A DNA stretch of 64,000 nt from Actinomadura sp. NBRC 104425 (GCF_030269545.1 NZ_BSTN01000031.1:1-64000); one strand, 5' to 3'; positions 24,634 to 35,828 are shown, counted from the stretch's first letter. The notes: generated by a model from the sequence alone, not told the origin. Numbers and translations: made by a program.

Positions 24634-27243
24634 TCAGCGCAGGGTGATCACAAGGGTGGCGGTGCCGCGCCGCGCCCCGGCGTCCACGACGACCTCGTCG
24701 CCGCGCGCGGTGCGGCGCACGGTGGCGGAGACGCGGCGGCCGTCGAGGGTGACGGACGCGACCTTTGCTCCGGACGGCAGCACCTGGCCGATCCGCAGGG
24801 CGGCGCCGCCGAGCCGCGCCGTGTTCACCACGGTGCGCAGCGTCCGGCCGCGGGACTCGGCGGTGACGTCGACCGAGCCGGAGCCGACCCGGATGGAGCG
24901 GCCCGAGATCCGGGACTGGCCCGGCGGGATCTGCGGGACGACCTCCAGCCGCGCCCGCCCCATGTCGGGGTCGACGCCGAGCTGCTGCCGCACGACCGGC
25001 CACAGCGTCCCGTACGCGCCCCACGCCTGCAGCACCATGGAGCGGTCGGTGAGCTTGCGGTCGATGTTGGCCGGGCTGAAGTCGGGGCTGGCCGCGATCT
25101 CCGGCATGGCACCCGGCATCTCCCACAGGTCCGGGTCGAGCTGGATGCGGGCGTTGGCGTCGGTGTAGCGGCGCTGCTGGGCGAGCCGTCCGTAGTTGCC
25201 CTCGGCGGTGGCCATGATGCCGTTGCCGAGCGAGTAGACGACGCGTTCGCTCTGCACGCCGGAGACCGCGCTGTCGCAGGACGGGCCCTTGTTGCCGCCG
25301 TCCGCCGAGGTCGGGCCCGTGCCGGTGTGGTACAGGCCGTTGTCGCCGGTGTAGCAGGGCTCCTCGCGCTTGGCCAGGGCGGTGCGGGCGCGTTCGTCGC
25401 CGGCGAGCGGCCGGGTGACCTGGCCGGGGCGGACGAGCATGGCGTCCATCGGGGTCACGCCGATCCAGTGCCGCTGGAACAGCTTGGTGTTGTCGTCGGC
25501 CGGGTCGTCCGGGTCGTCGATGGAGTCGGCGTACTGGCCGGTGTCGCCGCCCTTCCACCAGGTGCTGTCGAACTCCTTCTCCATGCGGGCGGCGCGTTCG
25601 TCGGCCCACCGCGCCGTGGCGGTGTCGTTCTCGGCGCGGGCCATGTCGGCCAGGTCGCGCAGGCCGCGGATGGTGTAGACGGCGTTGTCGAGCTTTTCGA
25701 CGCCCATGCCGCTGCGCTCGACGTTGCCGAGCCCCTCCGGCCAGCCGTCGCCGTCCTCGTCCAGCCTGCCGACGACGTACCGCATGTTGCGGACGGTGAA
25801 GTCGTACAGGTCGTCCAGGAAGCGGCGGTCTCCCGTCCACCGCCACACCAGGGCCACGGCGCTGGGGAACTTGGCGGTCTCGTCGGTGTTGCCCGCGTCG
25901 CCGTCGGCACCGAAGTACACCGACCCGTCGGAGACCACCTCGTGCACCACCTTGCCGCTGCGGTCGTTGGCGATCTCGCTGGTGTCGCGCAGCGCGCGCA
26001 GGTGCGCCTTGACGGCGTCGAACTGCCCGGCGGCGACGGACGCGAACGCGGTGTACTCGCCGTCGGTGCCGAACAGCCAGGGGTAGTCGGGCCATCCGGC
26101 GCCCAGCCAGCGGGCCGTGGCGACCGTCCCCTTGGCCGCCGGGTACTGCTTGCCCTCGCGGGTGACGCGGACGCGCAGGTCGCGCGCCTCCTGCACGGAG
26201 TCGGCCAGGTTCTGCTTGCTCCATTCGACGCTGCGCTGCAGCAGCCGGTCGCCGGGCAGGTCGACGACGGTGTTGGCGGCGACGGCGCGGCGGGCGGCCT
26301 TCTTGCGGGCCAGCAGGCCGGCGGGGTCGCGCAGCGCCGACCGCAGCGCCGCACGGGCCTGTCCGTCGCCGCGGTCGGATCCGGCGACGGCCACCCACAC
26401 GGTGACGTCGCGTCCGGCGGGCACCCGCACGTCGTAGGTCAGCCGCCCGCCGGTGCCCTTGCCGAACTCCGAGTCGTCGCACCGGTCCGGCGCGGTGCCG
26501 TTGGCGGGGCAGACGACGGCCGGGTCCTGCGGGCCGCGGTACCCGGACCCGAGCCGGTGCGAGGCGGGGCTGCGGTCGGCGGCGACGAGCGCGGCGAAGT
26601 CGTGTTCGGACGCGTCGGGCACCTGCGGCTTGCCGCGTTCGCGGAAGACGAGGGCGCCGTCCTCGTAGGCGCCGGTGTCCGGCAGGTTGTACGCGCTCTG
26701 GTTCGGGGTGGTGCCGCCCCACGGGTAGGCGGTCATCAGCTCGGAGTGGGCGTCGACGTCGAGCCGGACGGTGCGGTCCTCGTCGGCGCGGAACGTCAGG
26801 CCGATCAGGCCGGCGCGCAGCCCGTCGGGCACCACGTCGGTGCGTTCGACGCGCACCCCGCCGGTCGCGGCGTAGCGGGTGCGGGTGTAGCCGTATCCGA
26901 CGGTGTGGCCTTCCGCGCGGGCCTGCTTGCCGAGCCAGGCGCCGTCCACGCCGAACCACACGCCGTCGAGCAGTTTGATGGGCGGCGTCCAGAACCCGCC
27001 CATCTCTCCGGTGATGTGCCATCCGGACGCCGGGTAGAGCCCGTCGGCGGTGGACATGGCGTAGAACCGGTCGCCGATGACGACGGAGCGCCGGTCCGCC
27101 AGCCTGGTCGTCGTGGTCAGTTCCTCCCCGGGCGCCCGTTCCCGCGCCTGGGCGGACGGCACGGCGACCGTCCCGGCGGCCAGGACGGCGGCGGCCGCAA
27201 GCGCGGTGCCGCGCCTCAATCCGCGTCCGATGTCGCCTTTCAA
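24634..27243 (-). CDS. Secreted (alpha/alpha)6-barrel glycosidase
   Basis: The 869-residue protein has a clear signal peptide (K-G-D-I-G-R-G-L-R-R then an Ala-rich core, cleavage after A-Q-A). The N-terminal half is a beta-supersandwich; the C-terminal half from about residue 340 is an alpha/alpha barrel with W-P-D-Y-P-W-L-F-G-T-D-G-E-Y and D-G-D-G-W-P-E-G. These motifs recur in secreted trehalase/glucoamylase/debranching-like enzymes, but I cannot fix the GH family. The start is TTG with GGGAGA upstream; no nearer ATG fits the signal peptide. It probably releases sugars outside the cell for the ABC system encoded upstream. Confidence 0.75.
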   Translation of the reverse strand: MKGDIGRGLRRGTALAAAAVLAAGTVAVPSAQARERAPGEELTTTTRLADRRSVVIGDRFYAMSTADGLYPASGWHITGEMGGFWTPPIKLLDGVWFGVDGAWLGKQARAEGHTVGYGYTRTRYAATGGVRVERTDVVPDGLRAGLIGLTFRADEDRTVRLDVDAHSELMTAYPWGGTTPNQSAYNLPDTGAYEDGALVFRERGKPQVPDASEHDFAALVAADRSPASHRLGSGYRGPQDPAVVCPANGTAPDRCDDSEFGKGTGGRLTYDVRVPAGRDVTVWVAVAGSDRGDGQARAALRSALRDPAGLLARKKAARRAVAANTVVDLPGDRLLQRSVEWSKQNLADSVQEARDLRVRVTREGKQYPAAKGTVATARWLGAGWPDYPWLFGTDGEYTAFASVAAGQFDAVKAHLRALRDTSEIANDRSGKVVHEVVSDGSVYFGADGDAGNTDETAKFPSAVALVWRWTGDRRFLDDLYDFTVRNMRYVVGRLDEDGDGWPEGLGNVERSGMGVEKLDNAVYTIRGLRDLADMARAENDTATARWADERAARMEKEFDSTWWKGGDTGQYADSIDDPDDPADDNTKLFQRHWIGVTPMDAMLVRPGQVTRPLAGDERARTALAKREEPCYTGDNGLYHTGTGPTSADGGNKGPSCDSAVSGVQSERVVYSLGNGIMATAEGNYGRLAQQRRYTDANARIQLDPDLWEMPGAMPEIAASPDFSPANIDRKLTDRSMVLQAWGAYGTLWPVVRQQLGVDPDMGRARLEVVPQIPPGQSRISGRSIRVGSGSVDVTAESRGRTLRTVVNTARLGGAALRIGQVLPSGAKVASVTLDGRRVSATVRRTARGDEVVVDAGARRGTATLVITLR

Positions 27244-27352
27244 CGTTGCTGTCTCCCCTCGATCAACCCCCGATGTGCCGAATCGGTCCGGCTTCCGGAC
27301 CGGTGGACGGGGCGCGGGACCCGGGGCGGCCGGGCCCCGCGCCGGACGTGTG

Positions 27353-28990
<1,638 letters not shown>

Positions 28991-29034
28991 GACGTCCTTT
29001 CGATCGGGGAGGGGGGCCGGACCGCCCGGGGCCG

Positions 29035-29895
29035 TCACTTGACGCCCCCGGCGGTCAGGCCCGCGATGATGCGCCGCTGGAAGATCAGCACCACGATCAC
29101 CAGCGGCACGGTGACGATCACTCCGGCCGCCATCTGGGTGCCGAACGGCTGGTCGAACCCGTACGCGCCGGTGAACTTGGAGATCGCCACGGTGGCGGTC
29201 TGCATCTCCTTCTTGTTCACCATCGACAGGGCGATGATGAACTCGTTCCACGCGGCGATGAACGTGATGATCGCGGTGGTGAACACCCCGGGCGCGGCCA
29301 GCGGGACGATGATGCGCCGGAACGCCTGGCCGCGGGTGCAGCCGTCCACCATGGCGGCCTGCTCCAGCTCGAACGGCAGCTGGCGGAAGAACGTCGTCAG
29401 GTTCCACACCGCCAGCGGCAGCGCGAACGACAGGCTCGGCAGCACCATCGCCTGGTAGGTGTTGATCCAGCCGATGTCGGTGAACAGCTTCAGCAGCGGG
29501 ACGATCAGCGAGATGCCGGGGAACATCGAGGTGGTGATCACCATCCCCAGCACCAGGTTCTTGCCGCGGAAGGTCAGCCGGGCCAGGGCGTAGGAGGCGA
29601 ACGTGCCGACCAGCAGGGTCAGCAGCGTGGTCGTGCCCGCCACGACCAGGCTGTTGACCAGCGCCCGCTGGAACCCCACGTCCGGCTCGAACACCGCACG
29701 GAAGTTCTCCAGCGACCACGGCGACGGCAGCGGCGCGTTGTCGAACTGGTCCTGCGGGCGCCGGAACGCCGACACGATCATCCAGTAGAACGGCGCCAGG
29801 CAGTACACCACCACGGCCGCCACGCCGGCGAACCGCAGCACGGTCGCCGCCGGGAGGCGGCGCCGCGCGGGCGCCGCGGCCGACGGTGCGCTCAT
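29035..29895 (-). CDS. Sugar ABC transporter permease, MalG type
   Basis: The product (286 aa) has about six membrane helices and the binding-protein-dependent EAA loop (E-Q-A-A-M-V-D-G-C-T-R-G-Q-A-F-R-R-I-I-V-P-L), where the ATPase docks. The N-terminal tail and F-Y-W-M-I-V-S-A-F first helix are MalG-like. The ATG start overlaps the stop of the MalF-type gene (ATGA), so the two permeases are made in equal amounts. No ATPase gene is present in the window; in actinomycetes such importers commonly share the MsiK ATPase encoded elsewhere. Confidence 0.92.
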   Translation of the reverse strand: MSAPSAAAPARRRLPAATVLRFAGVAAVVVYCLAPFYWMIVSAFRRPQDQFDNAPLPSPWSLENFRAVFEPDVGFQRALVNSLVVAGTTTLLTLLVGTFASYALARLTFRGKNLVLGMVITTSMFPGISLIVPLLKLFTDIGWINTYQAMVLPSLSFALPLAVWNLTTFFRQLPFELEQAAMVDGCTRGQAFRRIIVPLAAPGVFTTAIITFIAAWNEFIIALSMVNKKEMQTATVAISKFTGAYGFDQPFGTQMAAGVIVTVPLVIVVLIFQRRIIAGLTAGGVK

Positions 29896-30920
29896 GAGCT
29901 CACCCCTTTGCGGAACGGCAGGCGCAGACGGGCGCGGCGGTCGCCCGCGGCGCGCGCCTGGCGCATCTCGCCGATCACGTCGGCGCCCAGCAGCTTGACG
30001 AAGGCGTAGGCGACGACGGCGACGTAGAGGAACAGGATGGTGGAGTAGGCCGCGGCGGCGCCGTAGCGCAGGTTGGACGCCTCGTCGTAGGCCAGCATCG
30101 ACAGCGTCTGCACCGACTCCTTCTGCGCGCCGATCAGCACGAACGGCAGGTCGAACATGCGCAGCACGTCCAGCAGCCGGAACAGCACGGCGACCAGCAG
30201 CACCGGCTTGACCAGCGGCAGGGTGATCCGCCAGAACTGGTGCCAGGCGTTCGCGCCGTCCACCCGCGCGGCCTCGTGCACGTCGCGCGGGATCATCTGC
30301 AGCCCGGCCAGCACCAGCAGCCCGACGAACGGGGCGGTCTTCCAGGTGTCGGCGATGATCACGGCGAACTTGGCCTGGACGCCCTCGGTGGTCCACAGCA
30401 CCTCGTGGCCGATGATGGCGTTGGCGACGCCGTCGGCCTGGAACACCCAGCGCCACAGCAGCGCCGACACGGCGGTCGGGATCGCCCACGGCACCAGGAC
30501 GCTGGCCCGCACCAGCGCCCGGCCGCGGAACGCCCAATGCATGATCAGCGCCATGCACATCCCGAGGACGGTCTCGATGGCGACGGTGGTGACGGTGAAG
30601 AACGAGGTGTTCCACAGCGCGCCCCAGAACACCGAGGCGCTCTGGCCGGTGAAGATGTCGAGGTAGTTCGACAGGCCGACGAACTGGTCGCCCTGCACGA
30701 CGAACCCGTCGGCGTCCAGGCCCTGCCCGCGCCGGTACAGCGACTCGCGCAGCGCCGCCAGGATCGGGTAGCCGACGACCAGCGCGAGCACGAGGAACGT
30801 CGGGGACAGCAGGACCGCGGCCAGCCGGCCGGAACGCTGCACGTCGCCCCGGCGCCGGGCGGGCTTGGCGGCGGCCCCGTCGGAGGGCGGCCGCTCGGGT
30901 GCGGCGGTGATGGTGGTCAT
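29892..30920 (-). CDS. Sugar ABC transporter permease, MalF type
   Basis: The 342-residue protein has a 35-residue cytosolic N-terminus, about six membrane helices and the EAA loop E-A-A-R-V-D-G-A-N-A-W-H-Q-F-W-R-I-T-L-P. It forms the heterodimeric channel with the MalG-type subunit. It lies 55 bp after the binding lipoprotein gene. The N-terminal extension is shorter than in enterobacterial MalF, as is usual in Gram-positive bacteria. Confidence 0.92.
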   Translation of the reverse strand: MTTITAAPERPPSDGAAAKPARRRGDVQRSGRLAAVLLSPTFLVLALVVGYPILAALRESLYRRGQGLDADGFVVQGDQFVGLSNYLDIFTGQSASVFWGALWNTSFFTVTTVAIETVLGMCMALIMHWAFRGRALVRASVLVPWAIPTAVSALLWRWVFQADGVANAIIGHEVLWTTEGVQAKFAVIIADTWKTAPFVGLLVLAGLQMIPRDVHEAARVDGANAWHQFWRITLPLVKPVLLVAVLFRLLDVLRMFDLPFVLIGAQKESVQTLSMLAYDEASNLRYGAAAAYSTILFLYVAVVAYAFVKLLGADVIGEMRQARAAGDRRARLRLPFRKGVSS

Positions 30921-30975
30921 GGAAGCCTCCCTGGATCCCCCGCCGGGACGCGGGCGCCCCGGCGGGGAGTCGCCG

Positions 30976-32259
30976 CTACTGCTGGGTCAGCTTTCCGAGC
31001 TGGGCCTGCATGTCGGCCAGCGCCTGGTCGGAGGACTTGGCGCCGGTGAGGGCGGCGTAGGCGTTCTCCTGGATCGCCTTGGTGACGTCGCCGTAGCGCA
31101 CCGCTTCGGGCCGGGGCCTGGCCTTCAGCAGGGACTCCTTCAGCACGCCGAGGTAGGGGTACTTCTTCTTCAGCTCGGCGTCGTCGTAGAGGGAGGCGAG
31201 GGTGGGCGCCTCGGAGGTGGCGAGCATGTTGGCGCGCTCCTGCTCGGCGCCGGTGAGGTACTTGATGAAGTCGAGGGCGGTCGCCTTGTTCTTGGCGAAC
31301 GCGGAGATGGCCAGGTTGTGGCCGCCGAGCGTGGGCGAGCCGGGGCCGTTCGGTCCGGGCAGCGGCGCCACGTCGAACTTGTCCTTGACGCCGGACTTGG
31401 TGGACAGCGCGTACTGGTAGGGCCACTGGCGCAGGAACACCAGGCTGCCCTTCTCGAAGGCGCGGCGCGCCTCCTCCTCCTTGTAGGTGATGGCCTGCTT
31501 GGGGATGAACCCGCTCTTGAAGCCCTGCACCAGGAACTCCAGGCCCTGCTTGGCCTGCGGGGTGTTGACGGTCGGCTTGCCCTGGTCGTCGACGACGGCG
31601 CCGCCGGCGCTGTGCACCGCCTCGGAGAAGTTGACCGTGAGGCCCTCGTACTTCTCGAACTGGCCGCCGTAGCAGGAGACGCCGTCCTTGGCGACCTTGT
31701 CGCAGATCTGCTTCATCTCGTCCCAGGTCTTGGGCGGCTCGGACGCCCCGGCCTTCTTCAGCAGATCGGTGCGGTAGTACAGCAGCCCGGCGTCGGTCTT
31801 CCACGGCGCGGCGTACAGGCGGCCGCGGTACTGGCCGGTGCGGACGGTGGGCTGCAGGAACTTCGACAGGTCGAACTGGTCCTGGGGCAGCGGCGCGATC
31901 CACCGGTTGGCCGCGAACTCGGCGGTCCACACCACGTCGAGGTTGAGCACGGTGTAGGCGTCGGACTTGGCCTGGGCGTTCTGCACCATCTGCTGGCGCT
32001 GGGCGTCGGCGTCCTCGGGCAGCTCGATCAGCCGCACCCGCTCGTTGGGGTGCTGGGCGTTCCAGGCGTCGATCTGCCGCTGGACGTTGCCGGAGGTGTC
32101 CTTGCCCTGGACCAGAGTGATCGGGCCGCGTCCGGTGAGTTCGCCGGACGCCGCGTCCGAGCCGGAGCCGGAGTCGTCGCCGCCGCAGGCCGCGGTCAGC
32201 GCCGCCACGGTGCCCGCCGCGATCATGCAGCGGATGGTCGTTCTCAGAGGGGTTGCCAC
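30976..32259 (-). CDS. Sugar-binding lipoprotein of ABC importer (SBP family 1)
   Basis: The 427-residue protein has a lipoprotein signal with lipobox L-T-A-A-C25, followed by an Asp/Gly/Ser linker, so it is tethered outside the membrane. The body is a two-lobe maltose-binding-type fold: W-N-A-Q-H-P-N-E-R-V near the start, W-K-T-D-A-G-L-L-Y-Y-R-T-D and K-T-W-D-E-M mid-way. GTG at 32259 has AAGGGA about 8 bp upstream. As the first gene after the LacI gene, with permeases and GH13 enzymes downstream, its ligand is probably an alpha-glucoside such as maltose, palatinose or trehalose. Confidence 0.9.
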   Translation of the reverse strand: MATPLRTTIRCMIAAGTVAALTAACGGDDSGSGSDAASGELTGRGPITLVQGKDTSGNVQRQIDAWNAQHPNERVRLIELPEDADAQRQQMVQNAQAKSDAYTVLNLDVVWTAEFAANRWIAPLPQDQFDLSKFLQPTVRTGQYRGRLYAAPWKTDAGLLYYRTDLLKKAGASEPPKTWDEMKQICDKVAKDGVSCYGGQFEKYEGLTVNFSEAVHSAGGAVVDDQGKPTVNTPQAKQGLEFLVQGFKSGFIPKQAITYKEEEARRAFEKGSLVFLRQWPYQYALSTKSGVKDKFDVAPLPGPNGPGSPTLGGHNLAISAFAKNKATALDFIKYLTGAEQERANMLATSEAPTLASLYDDAELKKKYPYLGVLKESLLKARPRPEAVRYGDVTKAIQENAYAALTGAKSSDQALADMQAQLGKLTQQ

Positions 32260-32348
32260 GATCGTTCCCTTCTCTCGGGGGTTGCGCGCGTCAGTCGCCC
32301 CCGTCCGCCCCTCCGCGTCCCGGCCGGTTGCGAGACGCGCCGCTCGGG

Positions 32349-33404
32349 CTAGCGGGGGTCTTCGCCGGGCCGCTCCCGGGCCACCAGTTCCGGTCGCAAC
32401 ATCACCCCCTCCGGCGGGACGCCAGGCTCGCGGAACTGCCGGACCAGCAGGTCGACGACGTGGTGGGCCACCTTGTCGAGCGGCTGGCGCACGCTTGACA
32501 GCGGCGGTGTCATCAGCGCCGCCGACGGGGAGTCGTCGTAACCGACGGCCTCCACGCGGGGACGGCCGGCGGAGTCGGCGCCGATCGCCTGGCGGGCGGC
32601 GACGGCGAAGGTGTCGCTGCCGCAGGCGAATGCGGTGGGCGGGTCCGGCTGCTCCATCATCCGGCGCGCCACCGCCGCGATCTCGGCGGGATCCTCGGCG
32701 CCGGCGCCAGACAGCCCTTCGGTGGCCAGGCCGTGCCGGCGCATGGCCGCCCGCCATCCGGCGCGCCGCTCGTCGCCGACCCGCTGGCCCTCGGGCCAGC
32801 CCAGGTAGGCGATGCGGCGGTGGCCGCGGGCGACCAGGTGGTCGACCGACTGCGCCAGGCCGTCGGCGCCGTCGACGTCCACCCACGAGCACCGCCCGGG
32901 GTCGGCCGGACGGCCGAAGCTGACGCAGGGGATGCCGCGTTCGGCGCACCAGTCCGGCCGCTTGTCGGCGGTGTCGATGTCGGCCAGCACGAACCCGTCG
33001 ACGGTGCCGGTGCCGGTCAGCTCGGCGTAGGCGGCCAGCTCCTCGTCCGCCGTGGCGGCGCTGAACAGCAGCAGGTGGTATCCGACGCCGCCGGCCGACT
33101 CGGCCAGCGCGTGCAGGAACCGGTCCAGCAGGTTGTTCAGCCCGCTCGGCGCGGCGATCTTGAAGCCGATGCAGCGGCTGGTGCGCTCGCGCAGGTTGCG
33201 CGCGGCCCGGTTGGGCAGGTAGCCCAGCTCGTCGATCGCCCGGCGGACCCGTTCGGCGGTGGCGGGGGCGACCCGGTCGGGTGCGTTCAGCACGTTCGAC
33301 ACGGTCTGGCGCGAGACTCCGGCGGCCGCCGCGACCTCGGAGATGGTCACGCCGCTGCGCTCGCGCATGAGTCCCGTCACCCCCATTGGTTCGTCGGACA
33401 CCAT
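32349..33404 (-). CDS. LacI-family regulator of the alpha-glucoside operon
   Basis: The product (351 aa) has a LacI helix-turn-helix (V-T-I-S-E-V-A-A-A-A-G-V-S-R-Q-T-V-S-N-V-L), the hinge helix A-A-R-N-L-R-E-R and a periplasmic-binding-like sensor domain. ATG at 33404 gives an 18-residue leader before the HTH; internal Met7 and Met13 are alternatives. A palindrome with a central CG lies 5 bp upstream of this start, so it likely represses itself and the transport operon 89 bp downstream, relieved by the imported sugar. Confidence 0.9.
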   Translation of the reverse strand: MVSDEPMGVTGLMRERSGVTISEVAAAAGVSRQTVSNVLNAPDRVAPATAERVRRAIDELGYLPNRAARNLRERTSRCIGFKIAAPSGLNNLLDRFLHALAESAGGVGYHLLLFSAATADEELAAYAELTGTGTVDGFVLADIDTADKRPDWCAERGIPCVSFGRPADPGRCSWVDVDGADGLAQSVDHLVARGHRRIAYLGWPEGQRVGDERRAGWRAAMRRHGLATEGLSGAGAEDPAEIAAVARRMMEQPDPPTAFACGSDTFAVAARQAIGADSAGRPRVEAVGYDDSPSAALMTPPLSSVRQPLDKVAHHVVDLLVRQFREPGVPPEGVMLRPELVARERPGEDPR

Positions 33405-33408
33405 GCGA

Positions 33409-33442
33409 TTTGATCGTTCAAACCGCCGTGTGAGCGTTCAAA
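33409..33442. promoter_or_regulatory. LacI-type operator with extra half-site
   Basis: TTTGATCGTTCAAA (33409-33422) is an imperfect palindrome around a central CG, the usual form of LacI/GalR operators. A second CGTTCAAA half-site lies at 33435-33442. The block is directly upstream of the lacI-like start and near the stop of the next gene. The AT-rich arms stand out from the surrounding GC-rich DNA. Confidence 0.65.
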
Positions 33443-33464
33443 TTGGCACTGTTTCGGGCACGTG

Positions 33465-33773
33465 TCAAGAGGGTGACGGCCGTGTGTCCGCCCGTGGACG
33501 GGCGGGTGCGGCGGACGCGCCCGCGCGGGCGCCGGTTCGGTCGTGCTCGCGCCAGGCCGCCGGCTCCCGGCGCTCGTAGCGCTCGAAGGCCGCCTCCAGG
33601 CCGGTGCACACCTCGGCGGTCGTCTCCAGGAGCGCCTGCGCCCCGGGGTCGTCGACCTTGCCGAGCTCCTCCCGGGCGACGCGGACGACGGTGGTGAGCA
33701 CGTCGTGCAGCCTGCCGGTGTGGTGGCGCGGATCGTCCTCCGGGTACCACGAGTAGTGCGGCATCTCGATCAT
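33465..33773 (-). CDS. Hypothetical protein (102 aa)
   Basis: The small soluble protein starts M-I-E-M-P-H-Y-S-W-Y-P-E-D-D-P-R-H-H, followed by a long amphipathic helix region with many Glu/Arg/Leu and a basic, Ala-rich tail. ATG at 33773 and ATG at 33764 are both possible; GGGGGA suits the second. It lies between the FAD oxidoreductase (66 bp upstream on the same strand) and the LacI gene. No family is recognised. It may be cotranscribed with the oxidoreductase. Confidence 0.55.
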   Translation of the reverse strand: MIEMPHYSWYPEDDPRHHTGRLHDVLTTVVRVAREELGKVDDPGAQALLETTAEVCTGLEAAFERYERREPAAWREHDRTGARAGASAAPARPRADTRPSPS

Positions 33774-33839
33774 CCCCCGGTGACGGCATGATCCGCCTGC
33801 ACGTACCCGGGCATCCGGTCCCGACACCCGGGGGCCGCG

Positions 33840-35090
33840 TCACCGGGCGGCGGCGCCCGCCCCGGCCGCCTCGGCGGGCACCGCGACCGACCGGCGCGGA
33901 AGCGTCCGCGCCAGGTGGGCGGCGACCCTGCGCGCGGCGAACGCGGTGCCCTGGACGAACCGCATGCCCGGCCCGAACGTCTGCTCGGCCATCAGCCCGA
34001 CCGCGTACAGGCCCGGCATGGACGTCTCGAAGTGCGCCGACAGCCAGGGCGCCGGGCCGTCCCGCCGCAGCCCGTCGGCCAGGACCGGGTCCAGCAGCGA
34101 CAGCCGGCGCAGGTCGACCGCGAAGCCGGTGCCGCACACGACGTGGTCGGTGTCGATGCGGTGGGTCCGCCCGTCGGCGCCGGCCAGCGACAGCCGGACC
34201 CGGTCGCCGTCGGCGGCGGCGTCGGTGATCCGGTAGCCCAGCAGCGCGGGCACGCGGTCGACGAACCGGTCGCGCAGCCACCAGGTGCCGGCCGGGCCGA
34301 GCGCGGTCCGGGCGATGTGCCGGCGGGCGGCGGCCGGCAGGTGCCGCACCGCGTGCGGCGCGTTCGCGTACACCCAGGTCCGCCAGCCCGTGCCGAGCCC
34401 CGACTCGGGGGCGAGGAGCCGGTCGCGCAGCGAGCGGCGCGGCACGGGCACGCCGCTCCAGCGCAGCCGGTCGGCGCGGGCCACCAGCCGCACCCGGGCG
34501 CCCGCCTCGTCGAGCAGCACCGCGGTCTCCAGCGCGGCCTGCCCCGCGCCGACGACGGTCACGTCCCGTCCGGCGAAGCCGCCGAAGTCGTTGTGGTCGA
34601 TGGTGTGGCTGGCCAGCGCGGAGGGGAAGGCGGCCAGCTGCTCGGGGCGGCGGGCGAACGGCACGAAGCCCACCGCGAGCACGACCGCCCGCGCCCGCGC
34701 CTGGTCGCCGTTCGCCAGCTCCAGCACGAACCCGCCGCCGGCGGTCCGCACCGCGGTCACCATCGACCGGTCCAGGTCGGGCACGGCCCGCCGCTGGAAC
34801 CAGCGGCCGTAGTCGATGAAGCGTTCCGCCGGAATCGGCAGGCTCCGCGCGCACGGCAGGTTGTTGATCTCGCAGAAGGCGACGTAATCGTGGGAGTTCC
34901 CGGGCGCGGCCAGCCCGGAATTCTGCGGTTCGGATTTCAGCAGCATTCCGCGCGGCATGTTGTGCGCCCAGGTCCCCATGGGTTCGCCGAAGACGACCAC
35001 GTCCATTCCGAGGGCGGCGGCGTGCGCCGCCACGGAAAGCCCGTAGGGTCCGGCGCCCACCACCGCCACGTCTGCCATGGAAGCGTTCAC
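33840..35090 (-). CDS. FAD-dependent NAD(P)-binding oxidoreductase (flavin monooxygenase-like)
   Basis: The 416-residue protein has an N-terminal FAD motif G12-A-G14-P-Y-G17, a second Rossmann motif V-V-G-A-G-Q-A-A-L-E for NAD(P)H and a C-terminal V-C-G-T-G-F. This two-dinucleotide layout, with G-T-W-A-H-N-M and a S-H-D-Y-V-A-F-C segment, resembles the lysine/ornithine N-hydroxylase superfamily but lacks its G-F-G-P signature, so a different substrate is likely. GTG at 35090 is chosen over ATG at 35078 because GGGAGGGG is 7 bp upstream. No iron box precedes it. Confidence 0.75.
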   Translation of the reverse strand: MNASMADVAVVGAGPYGLSVAAHAAALGMDVVVFGEPMGTWAHNMPRGMLLKSEPQNSGLAAPGNSHDYVAFCEINNLPCARSLPIPAERFIDYGRWFQRRAVPDLDRSMVTAVRTAGGGFVLELANGDQARARAVVLAVGFVPFARRPEQLAAFPSALASHTIDHNDFGGFAGRDVTVVGAGQAALETAVLLDEAGARVRLVARADRLRWSGVPVPRRSLRDRLLAPESGLGTGWRTWVYANAPHAVRHLPAAARRHIARTALGPAGTWWLRDRFVDRVPALLGYRITDAAADGDRVRLSLAGADGRTHRIDTDHVVCGTGFAVDLRRLSLLDPVLADGLRRDGPAPWLSAHFETSMPGLYAVGLMAEQTFGPGMRFVQGTAFAARRVAAHLARTLPRRSVAVPAEAAGAGAAAR

Positions 35091-35828
35091 TGCCGTGCCC
35101 CTCCCAGCGTCGGACCGAATCGCGCCCAACCATCCGGACGATCCTGCGGCAGGGATGGCGGAACACGCCAGTGTCCGCGGCCGCCCGCGCATGAAGATTG
35201 GCCGCGGTTTTAGTCGATCAGGAGAATCGTCCGCGCATTCCGGAACGCCGCCTCAGAATCCCCCAGGCCGGGCAGTTCAGACATCACCCTGCATCCCGAA
35301 AGCCCGCTTTTCCGCAGCAGGTGCGCATTCTCCCGCGGCCGTCGGCGGCCGCCTCGACCAGGTGCTCGACGGGCCGTCCGGGCGGCGTGTTATCCGAATC
35401 GCATGGAGGAAGTCACCGAGGGGTGACGGGTGCCCGGCCTCCGGCGGGTGAATGCAGTGCTCCCGCAGTAGACGGGGAATGAACCGTGCCGGAGGCCGAG
35501 CGCCTCGCACTCTACCGACATCCCGGGGCCGCCGCGGAATGACCGATCCGCCGCCGGGCGGGCCGTCGGCCGCGCCATCCCCGGGCGAGCGGCGATGGCG
35601 GTGATCGCGCAAGTGCCGAGCCCGCGGCGCTCCGGCGGGACCGGGTTTCCGGCGCCGCCGGTGCGGGCGCATTGTCCGCCACCCCGGACCGGACGGCCCG
35701 GCCCGGCGGCTCGCGCGGGTCAAGCACGGCGGCCGCCCCTTCGCGTCCGACCGGCCGGACGGCGGCCCCGCCGGGAGAGAACGGGCCGACAAAACGGGTA
35801 AGAACGGCTGGTCGATAGGGGGTCGGAC
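35091..35828. other. 738-bp intergenic region
   Basis: No long gene is convincing here. Base composition is a little less GC-rich than its flanks between about 35180 and 35500, as in regulatory DNA. It holds a possible 24-codon gene on the minus strand (listed separately) and a 43-codon minus frame (35390-35521) starting M-S-V-E-C-E-A-L-G-L without a good ribosome-binding site. It must carry the promoters of the FAD oxidoreductase (leftward) and of the GCS2-like gene (rightward). Confidence 0.5.
35210..35284 (-). CDS. Possible 24-residue peptide gene
   Basis: ATG at 35282-35284 opens M-S-E-L-P-G-L-G-D-S-E-A-A-F-R and closes with A-R-T-I-L-L-I-D and TAA, a stop rare in this genome. It is polar at the front and hydrophobic at the end, preceded by a weak AGGGTG. 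It lies 119 bp upstream of the FAD oxidoreductase on the same strand. It could be a leader or precursor peptide, or chance. Confidence 0.2.
   Translation of the reverse strand: MSELPGLGDSEAAFRNARTILLID

Noticed and set aside
33840..35090. The FAD oxidoreductase as a second siderophore N-hydroxylase
   Set aside because: It lacks the G-x-G-F-G-P signature, has no iron box, and is 13 kb from the siderophore genes.
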